Shown here: piece by piece, positions 39,101 through 50,800 of the stretch
Layout: every line of letters begins with the position of its first letter
How positions within the stretch are numbered: position 1 is the first letter of the stretch
Source of the DNA: Lichenostomus cassidix
Taxonomy: Eukaryota; Chordata; Aves; Passeriformes; Meliphagidae
Assembly (NCBI GenBank): GCA_008360975.2
Contig: CM039194.1
Location: forward strand, 12,200,426-12,264,425
Length of the DNA: 64,000 nucleotides
Reading direction: 5' to 3'
Made by a program: the position numbers and the translations under genes
Notes under the pieces: generated by a model
The model's input: the letters and a program-made list of their open reading frames with translations, nothing else
The model's database searches: none
Told to the model about the DNA's origin: nothing

Positions 39101-42100
39101 AGCAGTGGAGAGTGTGAGTGCTTTGACATGAGTAGACACACAAGCCCAAACCTCCTATGGGACTCTGTCCCTTCTGCTCTACTCCCGGAATTTAGACTGG
39201 AAATTGAGCCAAATCCTTACAGGAAGAGTCTTTCCATGAGCTGTGTAGCTACAAGGCATCCCATCGCCTGATTCCTCCCAGACCCCAGAAGTTCTCTGTT
39301 TTGTTTTTTTCCACAAGCCTTGGGAGGATGGAAGGGTCTGCCCTGAAAGGTAGCATAGTGGTCCTGCTGACTTTCAGCTGAAGGAACCAGGCCCCTCCCT
39401 GCCTTGGAGAAGAGAGGTGAACCCCATACCTGTGCTGAGAGCACCACTGAGTGTCGTGGAACTGATTGCAGCTCTCCCACTGGAGTCTCTTTGTGTCTTC
39501 ATGCCAGTCCTGCAAAGCTGTGGCTGAGCTCCCTGAGGCCAGAGCTGCCTTGCTGTGAAGCTGTCTTGTGCTGCAGTTTGAGCCCAAGAAACCACATAAA
39601 AAAACCCACTGACTGAGGAACATGGCTGCTGTTCCTACATGGTGGTGGCTTGGCTGGTGCTCTGAGCCCAGGACTTGGTGGCCAAGCACACTTCTTATCC
39701 CATATATGTCTTTGCTAGGAGGGGGACATTATGAGCACTCAGGAAACCCTTCCCCATGTTGGCCTGAGGCTGTGGCCAGCGGAAAGGCTGTCTCCCACCA
39801 GCTGATGGGCAGGCAGCCATCCTGAGCAGTCCTTGAGAAAAGTATGTTTATATTACTAAGATTGCATAAAATAATGCAGTTGCTGTAACTTGAGCTTTGT
39901 GTGAGAGGGCCGAGAGCTCACGTTGGGCTGGCGGCTCTGCACGGCAAAGCAGGGCCTTTTCCTTTCCCAAGGCCAGATGTTGTGTGAGGAAAATGTCAGC
40001 CCACAAAGGCCCAGCTTGTCAGAGATCTGGAGGGGGAGAGCTGCTCACGTAGCCTCGTCAGTAACACAAACCAGGAGGCTGAGTGCTCCTTCGTGGCTCC
40101 TGCTCCCTCCTCTGCTGGCATTTGTGTCATGGACCTGTCGGCAGTGCCTGATTTCCTTGCCCCTGGCCTTTCTATTTTTAACCCCTCTTATGTTAAATTT
40201 CAAGGAAGTTTCAAGTATGAGGCCACAAAGTTGCTCTTCTTAATTTGACCCCGAATCTGTTTCTGGCTTGTAGAGCTGGAGGCAGATTTTCCCCGTGGTT
40301 GGTGTCTTTATCTCTGTTGCCAATTAACTCTTGGGATGTGATTTTTAGAGTGTCGAATACACCCTGGAGTCCAAGTGCCCACTCTGCAAAGGTTTCCAAC
40401 TGCAGTCATGCTGGTGCTGCAGTGGGTAGGGATTCACAGCCTGCAAGCACAGCACATTTACCCTGCATGCCCTCAGGGTAGGTGCCTTTGGGGCACTGAG
40501 CTAATGCTTTTGGCACTGTTGGGGTGCTGGGCCTCATTTCTGCTCCTGGCTGTGCCAGAGGCCTTGCTCAGAGGTTCATGGGAGACAGAGCTGGTCCGTA
40601 AAGAAGTGAATTAAAAAACAAAAAGCCTTGGTGCTGTGCTGGAAATGATGGAAAGGCTCAGGAATGAGTGCTGGATTGGTGTATTCTTCTGTATCTTTTC
40701 CCTCCATGTTTGCTCAGTCCTGATTTTCTTTCTCATCTGTTTTAGAGTCTGTTCCAGCAGAATATCAAAGTAACTGCAGTTTCAAGCATGGTGGCTGCAA
40801 AGGCAAATGCCACCCTGCCTTTGGGGAAGAAGACAAAAGCTCCTGCTGTCCCTACAGTGAGCAGAGTGTCTGAGAGCTCAAGCAGTGACGCCTTGGAGCA
40901 CAACAAGCTGCCAGGAAAGGTAATGATGGAGGAGGCTAAGGTGGGGAACTTCCCTGGAGACAGAGAAGATGAGTCTGCTGGGGTCTGAGGCTGATGCCAT
41001 GTCCCCAGCTGAGGGATGTGTTCATGAAGCAGGGAAGAGCTGCTCTATCGTAACCATGATTACCACACCACGAGGTGAGGCAGAGGGTAGCTCTGGGATC
41101 TTTGCTGTTCTTGTCTCCTGGCTGGCTGGTTTCTTCTGGGATAGCAGTTGTCTGCATGGCTATAGCTGCCTGCTCCCCTTGTGGGCTGGGGCAAGCTGGG
41201 CCCTCTGGGAGGTTCTTGGGCTAACCTTGACATTAACTGGAGCAGTACAGCTGAAGAAGGATCAAGGTGGTCCAAACCCATCTACTCTGGGCTGCTGCCT
41301 ATAGTTCATGGTCACGAGCTGTTAGTTATTCCTCCTTCCAGATATATTTCATCTCCCTCTACCTAGGTTCCAGCTGCTTCTAGCCAAAAGCAAACGGTTC
41401 CTGTGGGGAAAGCTCCTCCAGCCAACACTGCTGGCCCAGGAAGTTCCACTGGCAAGGCAAGGAAACCAGTCCTGCAGCCAGCCCAGGACACCCACCCGAG
41501 CCTGGCTGTGCCACCCACCCAGTCAGAGGACACCTCAGACAGCAGCAGTTCCTCCGACAGTGATGAGGAGGAGCCGCCCAAGCAGCCCCCCAAACCTGGT
41601 CAGTTCTCTCTAGAAGATGTTCTTGGTGATACAAGGGTGGGGACAGCCTTTTGTTACCCCCTGGGAAGTGTGCAGTGCTTGGAAGGGGTTTCCTCCTCTC
41701 CAGCCTGGCAGAGCACTCCCCTTTCTATGGAGGCTGAAGGTGGCAATACCTGTGCTGGGGAGGTGAGCTCAGCCCCAGGCAGCAGTGGTAGGTTTAACAG
41801 GTTGAACTCTGCTCTTCCAGCAGGCCCCCTGCAGAAACCAGGAGGTACCCAGCCAGCCCACAGCTCCTCCTCAGAGTCCAGTGAGGAGGAAGAGGATGCA
41901 GCATCACAGGTATGGTACCTGAGCAGGCTGGGATGGTCCTCTCAGGTCTTGAAGCTGGCTCCTAAGTAGGACTGAGAGAGACTCAATTCTCAGCCATAGC
42001 AGATGGGATGCTGGGTGGGTTTGCCAGCAAAGAAGTGGGGGCCCCCAGTGCAGTGGTGTGAGCAAGACCTTTTTGGTGGGGGCAGAGAGAGAGGTTTTTG

Positions 42101-45100
42101 AACCTGGAGTGCCTCCCCAGGCAGCCAGGCCTTGGGTCCAGGGCTGGGAGAAGAGACAGGAGATGGTGGTGCCTTGCAAGGGTTAAACCAGGAGATCTGG
42201 TGTACAGTGCCAATAGCAGCAGGAACATTTTTCCCCCACTTTTATTTGTAACTTAACCCATGTCCAAGACATTAAATTCCCTTTGTAAGTAACGTGCAGG
42301 GCGTGCAGCACATCTGCAGTGCATTAGCTGTGCGTGGGTGCAGCTGATGGCCAGGAGCCTCCCCCAAGCCTGCCTTGCTGGGTGAGAACAAAGGAGAACC
42401 TCTGGCTGGCAGCTCTCGAGGCTGTCAGCTCAGCTGGTGTCTGTCAGTGCTGGTCCCTCTCCTGGTAGCCCTGGGCTGTCAGAGCTGGCTCCACAAGTGG
42501 CCAAAGGTGGGCCCTTCACTTGGAGTATGAGGACAATAGCAGCAGAGACAGAACAGTGTGTCTGGTGTGTGGGAGGCTGCCCTGCTGTGACTCCTCAGTG
42601 TTTCTGTGCTGTTTCAGTCCCTCCTCACAGGCTACCCAGTCATCTCCAAGACCCCAGTAACACCCCAGGCACCAAAAACGGTTCCCCCGCAGCCTGCAGG
42701 TGAAGTGGGACCAGGGAAGGCAGCTGTGACTGCTGCAAACTCCCTTGCCAAGAGCCCCCTGAAAGCAGCCCCAGCCGACAGCTCGAGCAGCGACAGCAGT
42801 GACTCCGACACAGATGACAACCAGGTGGCTGCAAACCACAAAGCAGGTGGGTCCCCTTTGGCAAGGTTGGGAATTTGCTTGGCCCGGGAGCAAAGCCATG
42901 CTGGCACGGGAGGGTGACACTGGGGAGGGTGTCACTGGGACGGGCCCTGTTCCCAGTGTGTCTCTACCATGGAGCCACAGCATGGAGTGCTGCTGCCGTC
43001 TGCTGGCTTCCTGGCCACAGCACAGCCCTCTCCCTGAACACCCTGCTTGTGCTGGTTGCCTCCAAGCCTCAGTGCCTTTGCCTCTTCCAAGATGTGCTTT
43101 AACCACAGTAATTAAGGGGAGCAGGCAGGGCTCTCCCTGGAGCCGATGCATGCTGCACTGGCTGGGTAGTGCTGGCTTCTGTGCAAGGTTCAAACACTGT
43201 CTGGAGAACATCTGCACAGTGCTGGTATTCAAGACTCCCTGTGGGCTCTGTGGGCTCTGTTGCATGTCTGGAGAGCAGAGAAGGGGAAGCAAGTGAGAAG
43301 ACCTGTGGAGAAATGAATGGCCCACCATTTCCCTGGTTTGTTAGCAAATTGTAAAACTTGGAGCTGGAAGCTGCTTCTGCTCTTCTGTGACCCTGACACC
43401 TTCAAATGAGCTCTGGTCCACTCTAGAAGTTCAAATGGGTCTCTTGGTCTCTTGGACACGTCATGAAGTTGTGCAAAGGGCTGTTGAGAAGGTCAGAACT
43501 ATCTATCCCCAGCTTACTGGGGATGGTGTCCTGCTCACTCACCTGTGCCACCTTGTCAAACAGCCAAAGCTGTTGTGGGTGTTGTCACCCACTACAGGCT
43601 GGGGCATTTTCCTCTGACTCTGCTATTGATGGCAACAAGTTTAGCTTTTTTTTGGGAGAAGAGCTGGATGCTCCTCTTCAAATATGTAGTTCCATTCTGC
43701 TGTGACTGTAGTGTGTGTGATGAATGCTCTCTGAGTTGTCTTCTCTCTCTTGTTTGTGCAGAAAACAACCCCCCTTCAGGGCAGGAAGTTACAGAATCCT
43801 CCAACAAAGAGAAGGTGGCAGGAAAAACAGAGCCAGATCATGCCAGCCTCAAAGCTTCCCCACAGAAGAAAACCCTGGCAGTGAAAGAGAATGATGTTGG
43901 GGCAAAAGGGGTGCAAGTGACCCCAGCATCATCACATGCCCTGCTCTCCGTCCCACAGTCACAGGAACCAAGCTCAGGGAGTGAAACCGAGGTCACCACT
44001 GCTGCCAAAGTCCCTGCAGACCAGACAGTGGAGGGGTTGGAAGGGAAGAAGAAGAAGAAGAAAAAAGAGAAAAAAGAAAAGAAGGAAAAAAAGAAACCAC
44101 CCTCCACAGCAGACAAGGCTGTGAAAACGTCCAAGAGCAAAGACAAAGAGAACAAGAAGCAGAAAACGTCTCAGAAGCGGAAACTGACAGGAGAGGATGG
44201 GGCTGTGGGGCAGCCCAAGGAGAAGAAGCGGAAAGGGCAGACTAGTGAAGAAGCACCCAAAAAGAAAAAGAAGAAAACAGATGGTGACCTGGAGAAGGTG
44301 GCAGGCAGCAAGGAAAAGAAAAAAACAGCTAAAAGTAAGCATCCTACTTGGGGCCTAGTTTGCAATAGGTTCTTGCAGCTGATGCACGTTCAGCCTCTGG
44401 TGCCTTGCAAAAGTAGCATCCACTTTCCCATTGGCTTCCTGCTTGGCTGCTTCCCTCATGGAATCATAGAGTCACGTGGCTTGGAAATGGCCTGTAAGAT
44501 CATGAAGTCCAACCCTTAACCCAGGTCCATTCCCAAACCATGTCCCCAGGTACCATATCTGCATATCTTTTAAATATCACCAAGGCTGGTGACTACATCA
44601 CTGCCCTGGGCAGCCTGTTCCAGTGTTTGACAACCTATTCAGTGAAGAAATTTTTCCTAATATTCAATCTAAATCTCCTCTGGCTCCACTTGAGGTTATT
44701 TCCTCTTGTCACTTGTGACCTTTCTATGCCTTGCTGTTCTCTAGTGCCCTGCTCTCTGCCCTAATCCATTTTTTCCTTTGCAGTGCACCCTGCATTTGCA
44801 AATCAGAGCTGGTGTTGTGCTGATCTTTTAGGCTTTAAAAAAAACGAAAAAACTGGGGGTAAGATGGATTGACTGAGGCAGATCTGCTGAGGTTTTTGTT
44901 CTTCTGAAATGCAACCCTTATTTTTGGAGGAGACAGTCTTGTCCATTGGCTCTTGTGTGAGCTGTTGGATGGGGGTGAGCTGGAGCTGCTTGGAGCAGTT
45001 GTGCTGAGGTGAACCTCGTGTCCACCCTGTGTTAGCATCTCCCTTGGCTCTCATTTCTGGCATGTGCCCATCTTCTACTCCAGCCCTGAAGCAGTTCCTT

Positions 45101-46031
45101 GGAGCAGGTGTGCAGCAGGAGGTGGAAAGAAGGAAATTCTGTGTAATTCCACCCATATGTGTGCACAGATGGTGGGATTGAGCTGCTCTGGCTCAGGGGT
45201 ATTAGGGAAGCATCCCTGAGTGCTGCTGCTTGTGGCAGAGCTCTGCCTTCACCCATTCCTGCTCTGGAAATCTTGCTCAGGTTTGGATGCAATCAAAAAC
45301 TTAGTGGAGGTGCTCCTACCAGTCAGAGGTAGGAGGTGCTCCTTCTCAGAGGCTGACAATACCAGAGTCCCTCTCTTAGCTGGCTTTTCTTTCCCTCTCC
45401 TAGAAAAGAAGACTGGAAAAGAAAAGAAGAAGAGCAAAAAGGCATCTTTGGAAGGGGTGCCTGTAGCAGATGGCTCTGCTGAGGTTCCCAAGAAGAAGAA
45501 GAAGGTATGTGTCAGAGCCTGGGCTGGTGGTGCTCATCCCAGCAGTGTGCCAGGCTGCAGGAGGAGCAGAGCCATGTCCTGGCCTTGCTAGCAGTACAGG
45601 GGAGCCTGCAGTTCACTGTGGCCACTCTTGAGACAGCCTGACCTTTGGTTGTGATTAGGGTGGTTTAAAGGGCTTTTTCCTGTATGACTGCTACAGGAGA
45701 TTCCTTTCCCTGAAATGGTCAAAACCAGGGGCCCTTCTGGTGGCAAAGGACTTAGTCCTGGCCAAGAAGCAAGTCTCTTCAACTGTCTGTTCATCTCCTT
45801 CTCAGCACAAACTGGAGCTCCCAAGGGCTTGGCAGGCTTCTGCCTCCCATCTCAAGGGCTTGAAGGGGTGACAGAAAGAGACTACTTGTGATAGCTGCCA
45901 CCTTTACAGGGACATATCCAGGAAGCCTCAGTGGTTTTGCTGGGTCCTTCATGTTTGTAGTGCAAATGATACTGACGAATTTTTCCTTTCCATTGTAGAA
46001 GAAGAAAGCAGCTGAGCCTGAAGGATTGTGA
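27046..46031 (+). CDS. TCOF1: Treacle ribosome biogenesis factor, 17 coding exons, 1030 aa
   Basis: Exons: 27046-27156, 27706-27761, 30393-30535, 31263-31369, 31644-31989, 32812-32900, 33367-33591, 34217-34486, 38426-38600, 38747-38889, 40746-40919, 41367-41598, 41824-41909, 42618-42846, 43762-44334, 45404-45504, 45999-46031; all GT..AG and in phase (3093 nt). Seen: an N-terminal LisH-like helix (residues 9-38); repeated exons of Lys/Ala/Pro-rich linker followed by a Ser/Asp/Glu cluster (about residues 80-795), ideal CK2 sites; and a Lys-rich C-terminus (about 870-1026) typical of a nucleolar localisation tail. Family: a nucleolar scaffold for RNA polymerase I transcription and pre-rRNA processing/modification, important for neural-crest survival. 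It is shorter than the mammalian protein (human ~1490 aa), mainly through fewer repeats. Small extra exons in the long introns (27762-30392, 34487-38425) cannot be excluded. Confidence 0.93.
43762..44334 (+). CDS. TCOF1: TCOF1 exon 15, start of Lys-rich nucleolar C-terminus
   Basis: This is the largest coding exon (573 nt, residues 796-987). It runs from a linker with scattered Ser/Glu into blocks of consecutive lysines (from about 44046). Exons 16 (45404-45504) and 17 (45999-46031) add further poly-Lys blocks and the stop at 46029-46031. Poly-lysine nucleolar tails are characteristic of treacle. The antisense ORFs rich in Phe/Leu here are shadows of the AAG/AAA codons. Confidence 0.92.
44459..44722 (-). 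mobile_element. CR1 LINE fragment in TCOF1 intron 15
   Basis: Antisense CR1 3' end. It begins with GAATCATAGAGTCACGTGGC and AAGTCCAACCC, then has CCCTGGGCAGCCTGTTCCAG, TTCAGTGAAGAAATTTTTCC, and ends in TTTCCTCTTGTCACTTG. It is 5'-truncated, lies in reverse orientation to TCOF1 and does not touch a splice site. Confidence 0.93.
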
Positions 46032-47030
46032 GAAGGTACATGGCCTGTGGGGACTGGCCAGTGGTACCCTGAGCGGCGTAACCTTGGCCACATTCAGAAC
46101 TCCTGGGCCAGTTTTGGGAAGACAATGTGCCCTCTGAGTGCTCACTGAGCCACCCTGGCCTTGGATTAGAGGGCCAGGGAGTGGAGCAGTGTGAGGAATG
46201 TCGTGCAGCCATGAGCTGGCTTCTCTGGATGTGTCTGACCTCAACTCTTTAGCTGCTGAGAACTGGATGTCCAGCCTGGGCATTGCTGACCTCTGTCACC
46301 AGCAGAGATGAGCAGCCTCTGGCAGTCTGTCTGTCCCTGCTGACTACAGGGAGCTTGGAAAAGTGATGTGGATTAGATGGTGATGATGTAGCCACCTGGA
46401 AGTGGACCAGATGCTTCTGCCCATGCTCTGCTCAGCTGTAAGGCTGTTCTCCTCCCCATCCCTAACTCTTTTAACTCCTCTCCCCAAAGGTACCGCATTC
46501 CTGTGATTAAAGATTCATGGGGGAAGATCAAAGAGAAGAGAGGAAAAGGAAGCTCACCAGGAGAATTTCAACTTTTTAAAAAATAATTTATAACTTCTCT
46601 TAACTGTGACTTTTAGAGCAGAGCCGTGTAACTTTCTGCCTCCTCTTGTCCTGCTGGGGCCCAGAGATGTGTTTATTATAGTCCCTCCAGATGGAATGGA
46701 ACTGGAGGAGGCAGTTTGACCAGAGCAGAGCATAAACTGCTTTTCCCCTTGTTGACACCCAACCATCCCTTTCTCTTACCACAGAGCTATATTTTTGAGA
46801 GAAACTTTTACCTTTTTGTTCCCTCCTCCTGTGACTTGTGGTGTCAGTCCTTTTGCTACTACAGAAGAGAGCTTTTGGGTTTCCTTTTTATTCTAACACT
46901 GACAGCAGTGATTATCATGTCCCTGGAGTTGCACTGAACAGTTGTGTGCAGCAGCTGTTCTCAGCCAAGGCAGAGTCAGTTTTTGTGTTGTTTTTTTATG
47001 AAATACAAAATAAAAAACAACAAACTGAGA
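46032..47030 (+). terminator. TCOF1: TCOF1 3' UTR and poly(A) signals
   Basis: After the stop there is about 1 kb of non-coding sequence. AATAAA at 47009-47014, followed by a T/G-rich stretch (ATTTTGCTTCAGCTCC), is the most likely 3' end. An ATTAAA at 46504-46509 could serve as an earlier, weaker site. Confidence 0.65.
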
Positions 47031-47319
47031 TTTTGCTTCAGCTCCTTTCAGGGGAAGGGAGGTGACCAAGGCCAGCTGGCTTTGGAGGATGTTGTGGGTG
47101 GGAGAGGAAAGCCCAGTGTCTGCCTGTCTGGGGCTGGGGGACCCCAGGGTACAAGTGAAATCAAACAAGGGATGGGACAAGAAACATGAACAATCCTGGA
47201 TGGGGACAGAGGTGTCCAAGTGTCTGCAGAGATTTTTCTTTATCCCTTTTTTTGTTAAGATTCATTTATTTTTAACCTCAGACAGCTGCAAACACCACAC
47301 AGAGCCCTGGAGGAGTTGC

Positions 47320-47893
47320 TTACAAGGCTTTCTTATTCAAAAGTTTATTTGAGATTATTAGCTTGTGAGATCATTTATAAAGGAACAATTGGATATATTC
47401 AGGAAAATTAGAAGCCCCTCTGCCCATGGTTACCCACTGCTGTGGCTGTAGGCGAATCTCTACAAATCAGCACTCCACAATAAAAACCCACTACTCCAAT
47501 AATCTAACAGAACTCCAGCCTACAGGGATCAGTTAAGAAGCTGGTGGGGGTTGTTTTGCTGCTTTTAATGTTCGTTCAGTGTGAGGAAGCATTAGTTCTT
47601 CAGCAGGGGTGAGCTGTACCAGTGCCTGGATGCTGTTGGAGGTCGAGCCAAAGAGAACAGGATTTATGGATCTGACATAGTTGAAATAATTTTCCAGCCT
47701 GCTCTACCCACCCTCTGAGGGGACTCTTTGGTGCTGGCAGCTCAGCCCTGGCTGATGCTCTGCAGCAGGGGAAGGGTGCCCAGGGATGCCCATTGTTAAC
47801 CACCTTGGAAAAGCAATATAAGAGCAGAAAAGAAATAGAGAAAAATAATAAGGCGGGAGCTGGGATGCTGAAGGCAACTGCTGGCATCCTCTT
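47320..47893 (-). terminator. CD74: CD74 3' UTR and poly(A) signal
   Basis: The CD74 stop is at 47896-47894. On the minus strand AATAAA occurs at 47349-47344, giving a 3' UTR of roughly 550-570 nt. This end faces the TCOF1 3' end (signal at 47009-47014), so the two transcription units converge within about 330 bp. Confidence 0.6.
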
Positions 47894-50800
47894 CTAGTTT
47901 ACTGTGGGGTAACAAGAGGAGTTTGTCAGTAAGACAGCCCAAGGACCTCCCAAAACCCCTCTCCATCACAACCTCCCCCTCCCCAGCAGTCCCCAGGTCT
48001 CTGGGGACACTTGGACACTCACCTTTGCTCGCACTGAGCTTAAGCCCGTCCACCCCGGAGAAGATCATCTCCTCCGGCTCCGTGGTGGAAGAGGCAGCAG
48101 CGGGAGCATCAGTGTCTGCAAAGGGAGGGCAGGATGAGGGTGCTGCACCCCGGGGCTGCCCCATCACCCACCCCCATCCCCCTGAGGACAGTGGGGGAGA
48201 GCCCACACCCACTGCTGGGCTGGGGGCTCATGGAAAACCCTGACTGCGCACCTTGACTGCAGCTGGTGTGGGGGGCTGCAGGTTTTGGGGTGCCCTCCAG
48301 CCTTAATATGCTGGTGCTGGATGGGTGAGGGGTGTTTCCTGCAGCCTAGATGCCCTCCTCTCCTCTCCTAGCTCTCCTCACTAATCCCCAGCAGTCCATG
48401 CCTACTGCTCATTCCTCTCCTTCCCCTCCATGGCAACCTACCAGGGCAGTCCAGCTTTCCCCGAGTAGCAGTGCCCTCAATCTTGGTGCCATTTTTGTAG
48501 CAGCACCAACAGAAGCCGGTGGAGAAATGGCACTGCTTAGGCAGGTAGTCACCGTTCTCATCGCACTGTGGGCGGAAGTGGCCCAGCTGGTCATTCCCAA
48601 ACCTGGCCTCTGCTTGGCACTTAGTTTGCACTAGGGCAATAGAAACAGAGGGGACACTGTCAGCCACCCAGGCCCTTCTCCCCCTCAGCAGCCTCACCAG
48701 GAGATTCTATCCAGAAACAGTTAAAGGTGAACAAGCCCCAACCTGACGACCTTTCTGAAGCTCTTGGGCTACCCAGAGATGGAGGATCTGGGGTGGTGCT
48801 CCAGCTGTTCAGCTTTTTGCTCACCCCAAATGCCCTGCAGGCAGCAGAGATGCTATGTGATGTCCTAACAGCCACCAAACGGAGGCTTCCCACGGGAAAA
48901 GTAGGAACATGACTGGAGGGAGGGCTTGGTTCCCTGTGAGATGCCACATGCCAACACCTCCCTGACCCTCCCCAGCTCAGCAGCCCCATCCCCAGTACCT
49001 TTCTCCGCAGGGATTGCGTTGCGCTCCTCCAACTCAGGGTTCTTGGCCTTCTCAAACAGCAGCCACTTGTCCAGCCAGGACTCGAAGGACTGTAACAAGG
49101 GGGACCAGCACATTAATGGGCACATAGGGAGTTCACCCCAGGGAAGCCATGCCAGGAGCTCCAGCTTGGCCAGGGAAGGTGGTGAACACCATCCCCTTCC
49201 CTGGGGTGGGAGCAGCCCAAGCCTGGCTCAAGTCGGACTTTGTTTATCCTGCTGGGGATACTCCAGAGCCTTCCCAAAACACCTGGACTGGGAGGCAGGT
49301 AGGACAGAGTGACAGTGACAAGCACTGACCTTCCAGTCTGTGTAAGTCATGGTCTTCCTCAGCTTCTTCAGGTTGTCCATTGGGCTGTCCTTCAGCTCTG
49401 GGAACTTCTTACCGGGGTCTGCTTGCTGCAGAGCAACCACCACAGTGAGGACAAAGAAAAATAAGGTGGGGGAAGGGGGCTGGAGCTCTGCTGGTATCAG
49501 CCAGATGGACGCTGCAGGAAACCAGGAGCTCCCACCAGCTGTGAGCACCCCAAGAGACCCCAGACCAGTGCAGGAGGCAGCTGGGGTGGTGGGGGGTGGC
49601 AGTGGGGGAGCAGGGGATCTTACCAGCAGCAGGTGCTTCACTATGTCCTCGGTTTTGTTGCTAGCAGGGCCCATAACCTTGAGGAAAAAGGCAGAGGGGC
49701 AGTGTGAGCACGGCAGAAAGCCCAGAGGACGGCAGGCAGTGCCAAGCAGTGGTGGATCTCTTACCTCAAGGTCTTCCATGAGGTCAGGATGTGGCATCCT
49801 CATGACCATGGGGCTATTGGCCATAACCATCTTCATCTTATTCACTGGCTTGGCACCTGCTGAGAAAGGAGAACTGTGAGGGGCACCAACTGGGCTGAGT
49901 GGTCCAGAAGGGATTCATCCCATCTCCCCCACCCCTCACACCACTCTTGTGCCCATGGGGCTACTGACTGGCAGGCAGCTTCCTCTGCAGAGCCTCCAGC
50001 TGCAGGCTCTGGGAGGTCTTGGTCAGCTTGCTGATCTGCCCGCTCTGCTGGTACACGAAGTAGATGGTGACAGCCTGGCCGGCGATGAGCAGGGCGATCA
50101 GGATGGAGACTGTGGAGAAGGCGGCTTTGCGCCTCAGTGCAGACCTGCGGGATGCAGACAGAGAGCTCAGCCGCCCAACGGCAGCAGGAGATGTTATCCG
50201 GCCATCACCCCCTCCCCGCCCCAAACACCCCTGTCCCGGGGGATTTGCAGCCAGACAAATGTAAATTCCCCCATCGCAGAGCGCAGAAGTGAAACCTCAG
50301 CATGAAGGTCACCCCCCCGCACCGGGAACTGAAACCCTCTGCGGGGGCGGGGAGAGGTGGGGACACGGGAGGGGGACCGAGGGGCACGTGGACACAAGTG
50401 GGTGGGGTCAGGGCGTTGTCAGGGGATTTTGGGAAACGGCATCACTCTGGGCATCGCCTTTCGCGGGATGATGAAGCCGCTTGGAACCTCGGTGGTCCGT
50501 GGGGCAGAGGACACCACCCACGGGACATTGGACTGCATTTAGTTTTTAAAATTTTGTGCCAGATCCTGCCCCACTGGATGAATGTGGCACTGTCGAGGTG
50601 CAGCGGCGCCCCAGAGGTCACTCCCTGTCTCCGCTGCCCTGGGACGAGCGGACGCTGCCCGGCCGAGGGACAAGTCCCGAACGGGACACGCTGTACGAGC
50701 GTCTGCCTGGTGACTGGTGACGTCATAGATTCAGGGCTTCTGATTGGCTGCAAGTTTAGGGTGGGGTCCTCCCCCCGCGGGGGTTGGGACATTGGGGCGA

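Noticed and set aside
43974..44342. Hydrophobic Phe/Leu-rich minus-strand ORF
   Set aside because: It is the antisense shadow of the poly-lysine TCOF1 exon 15.
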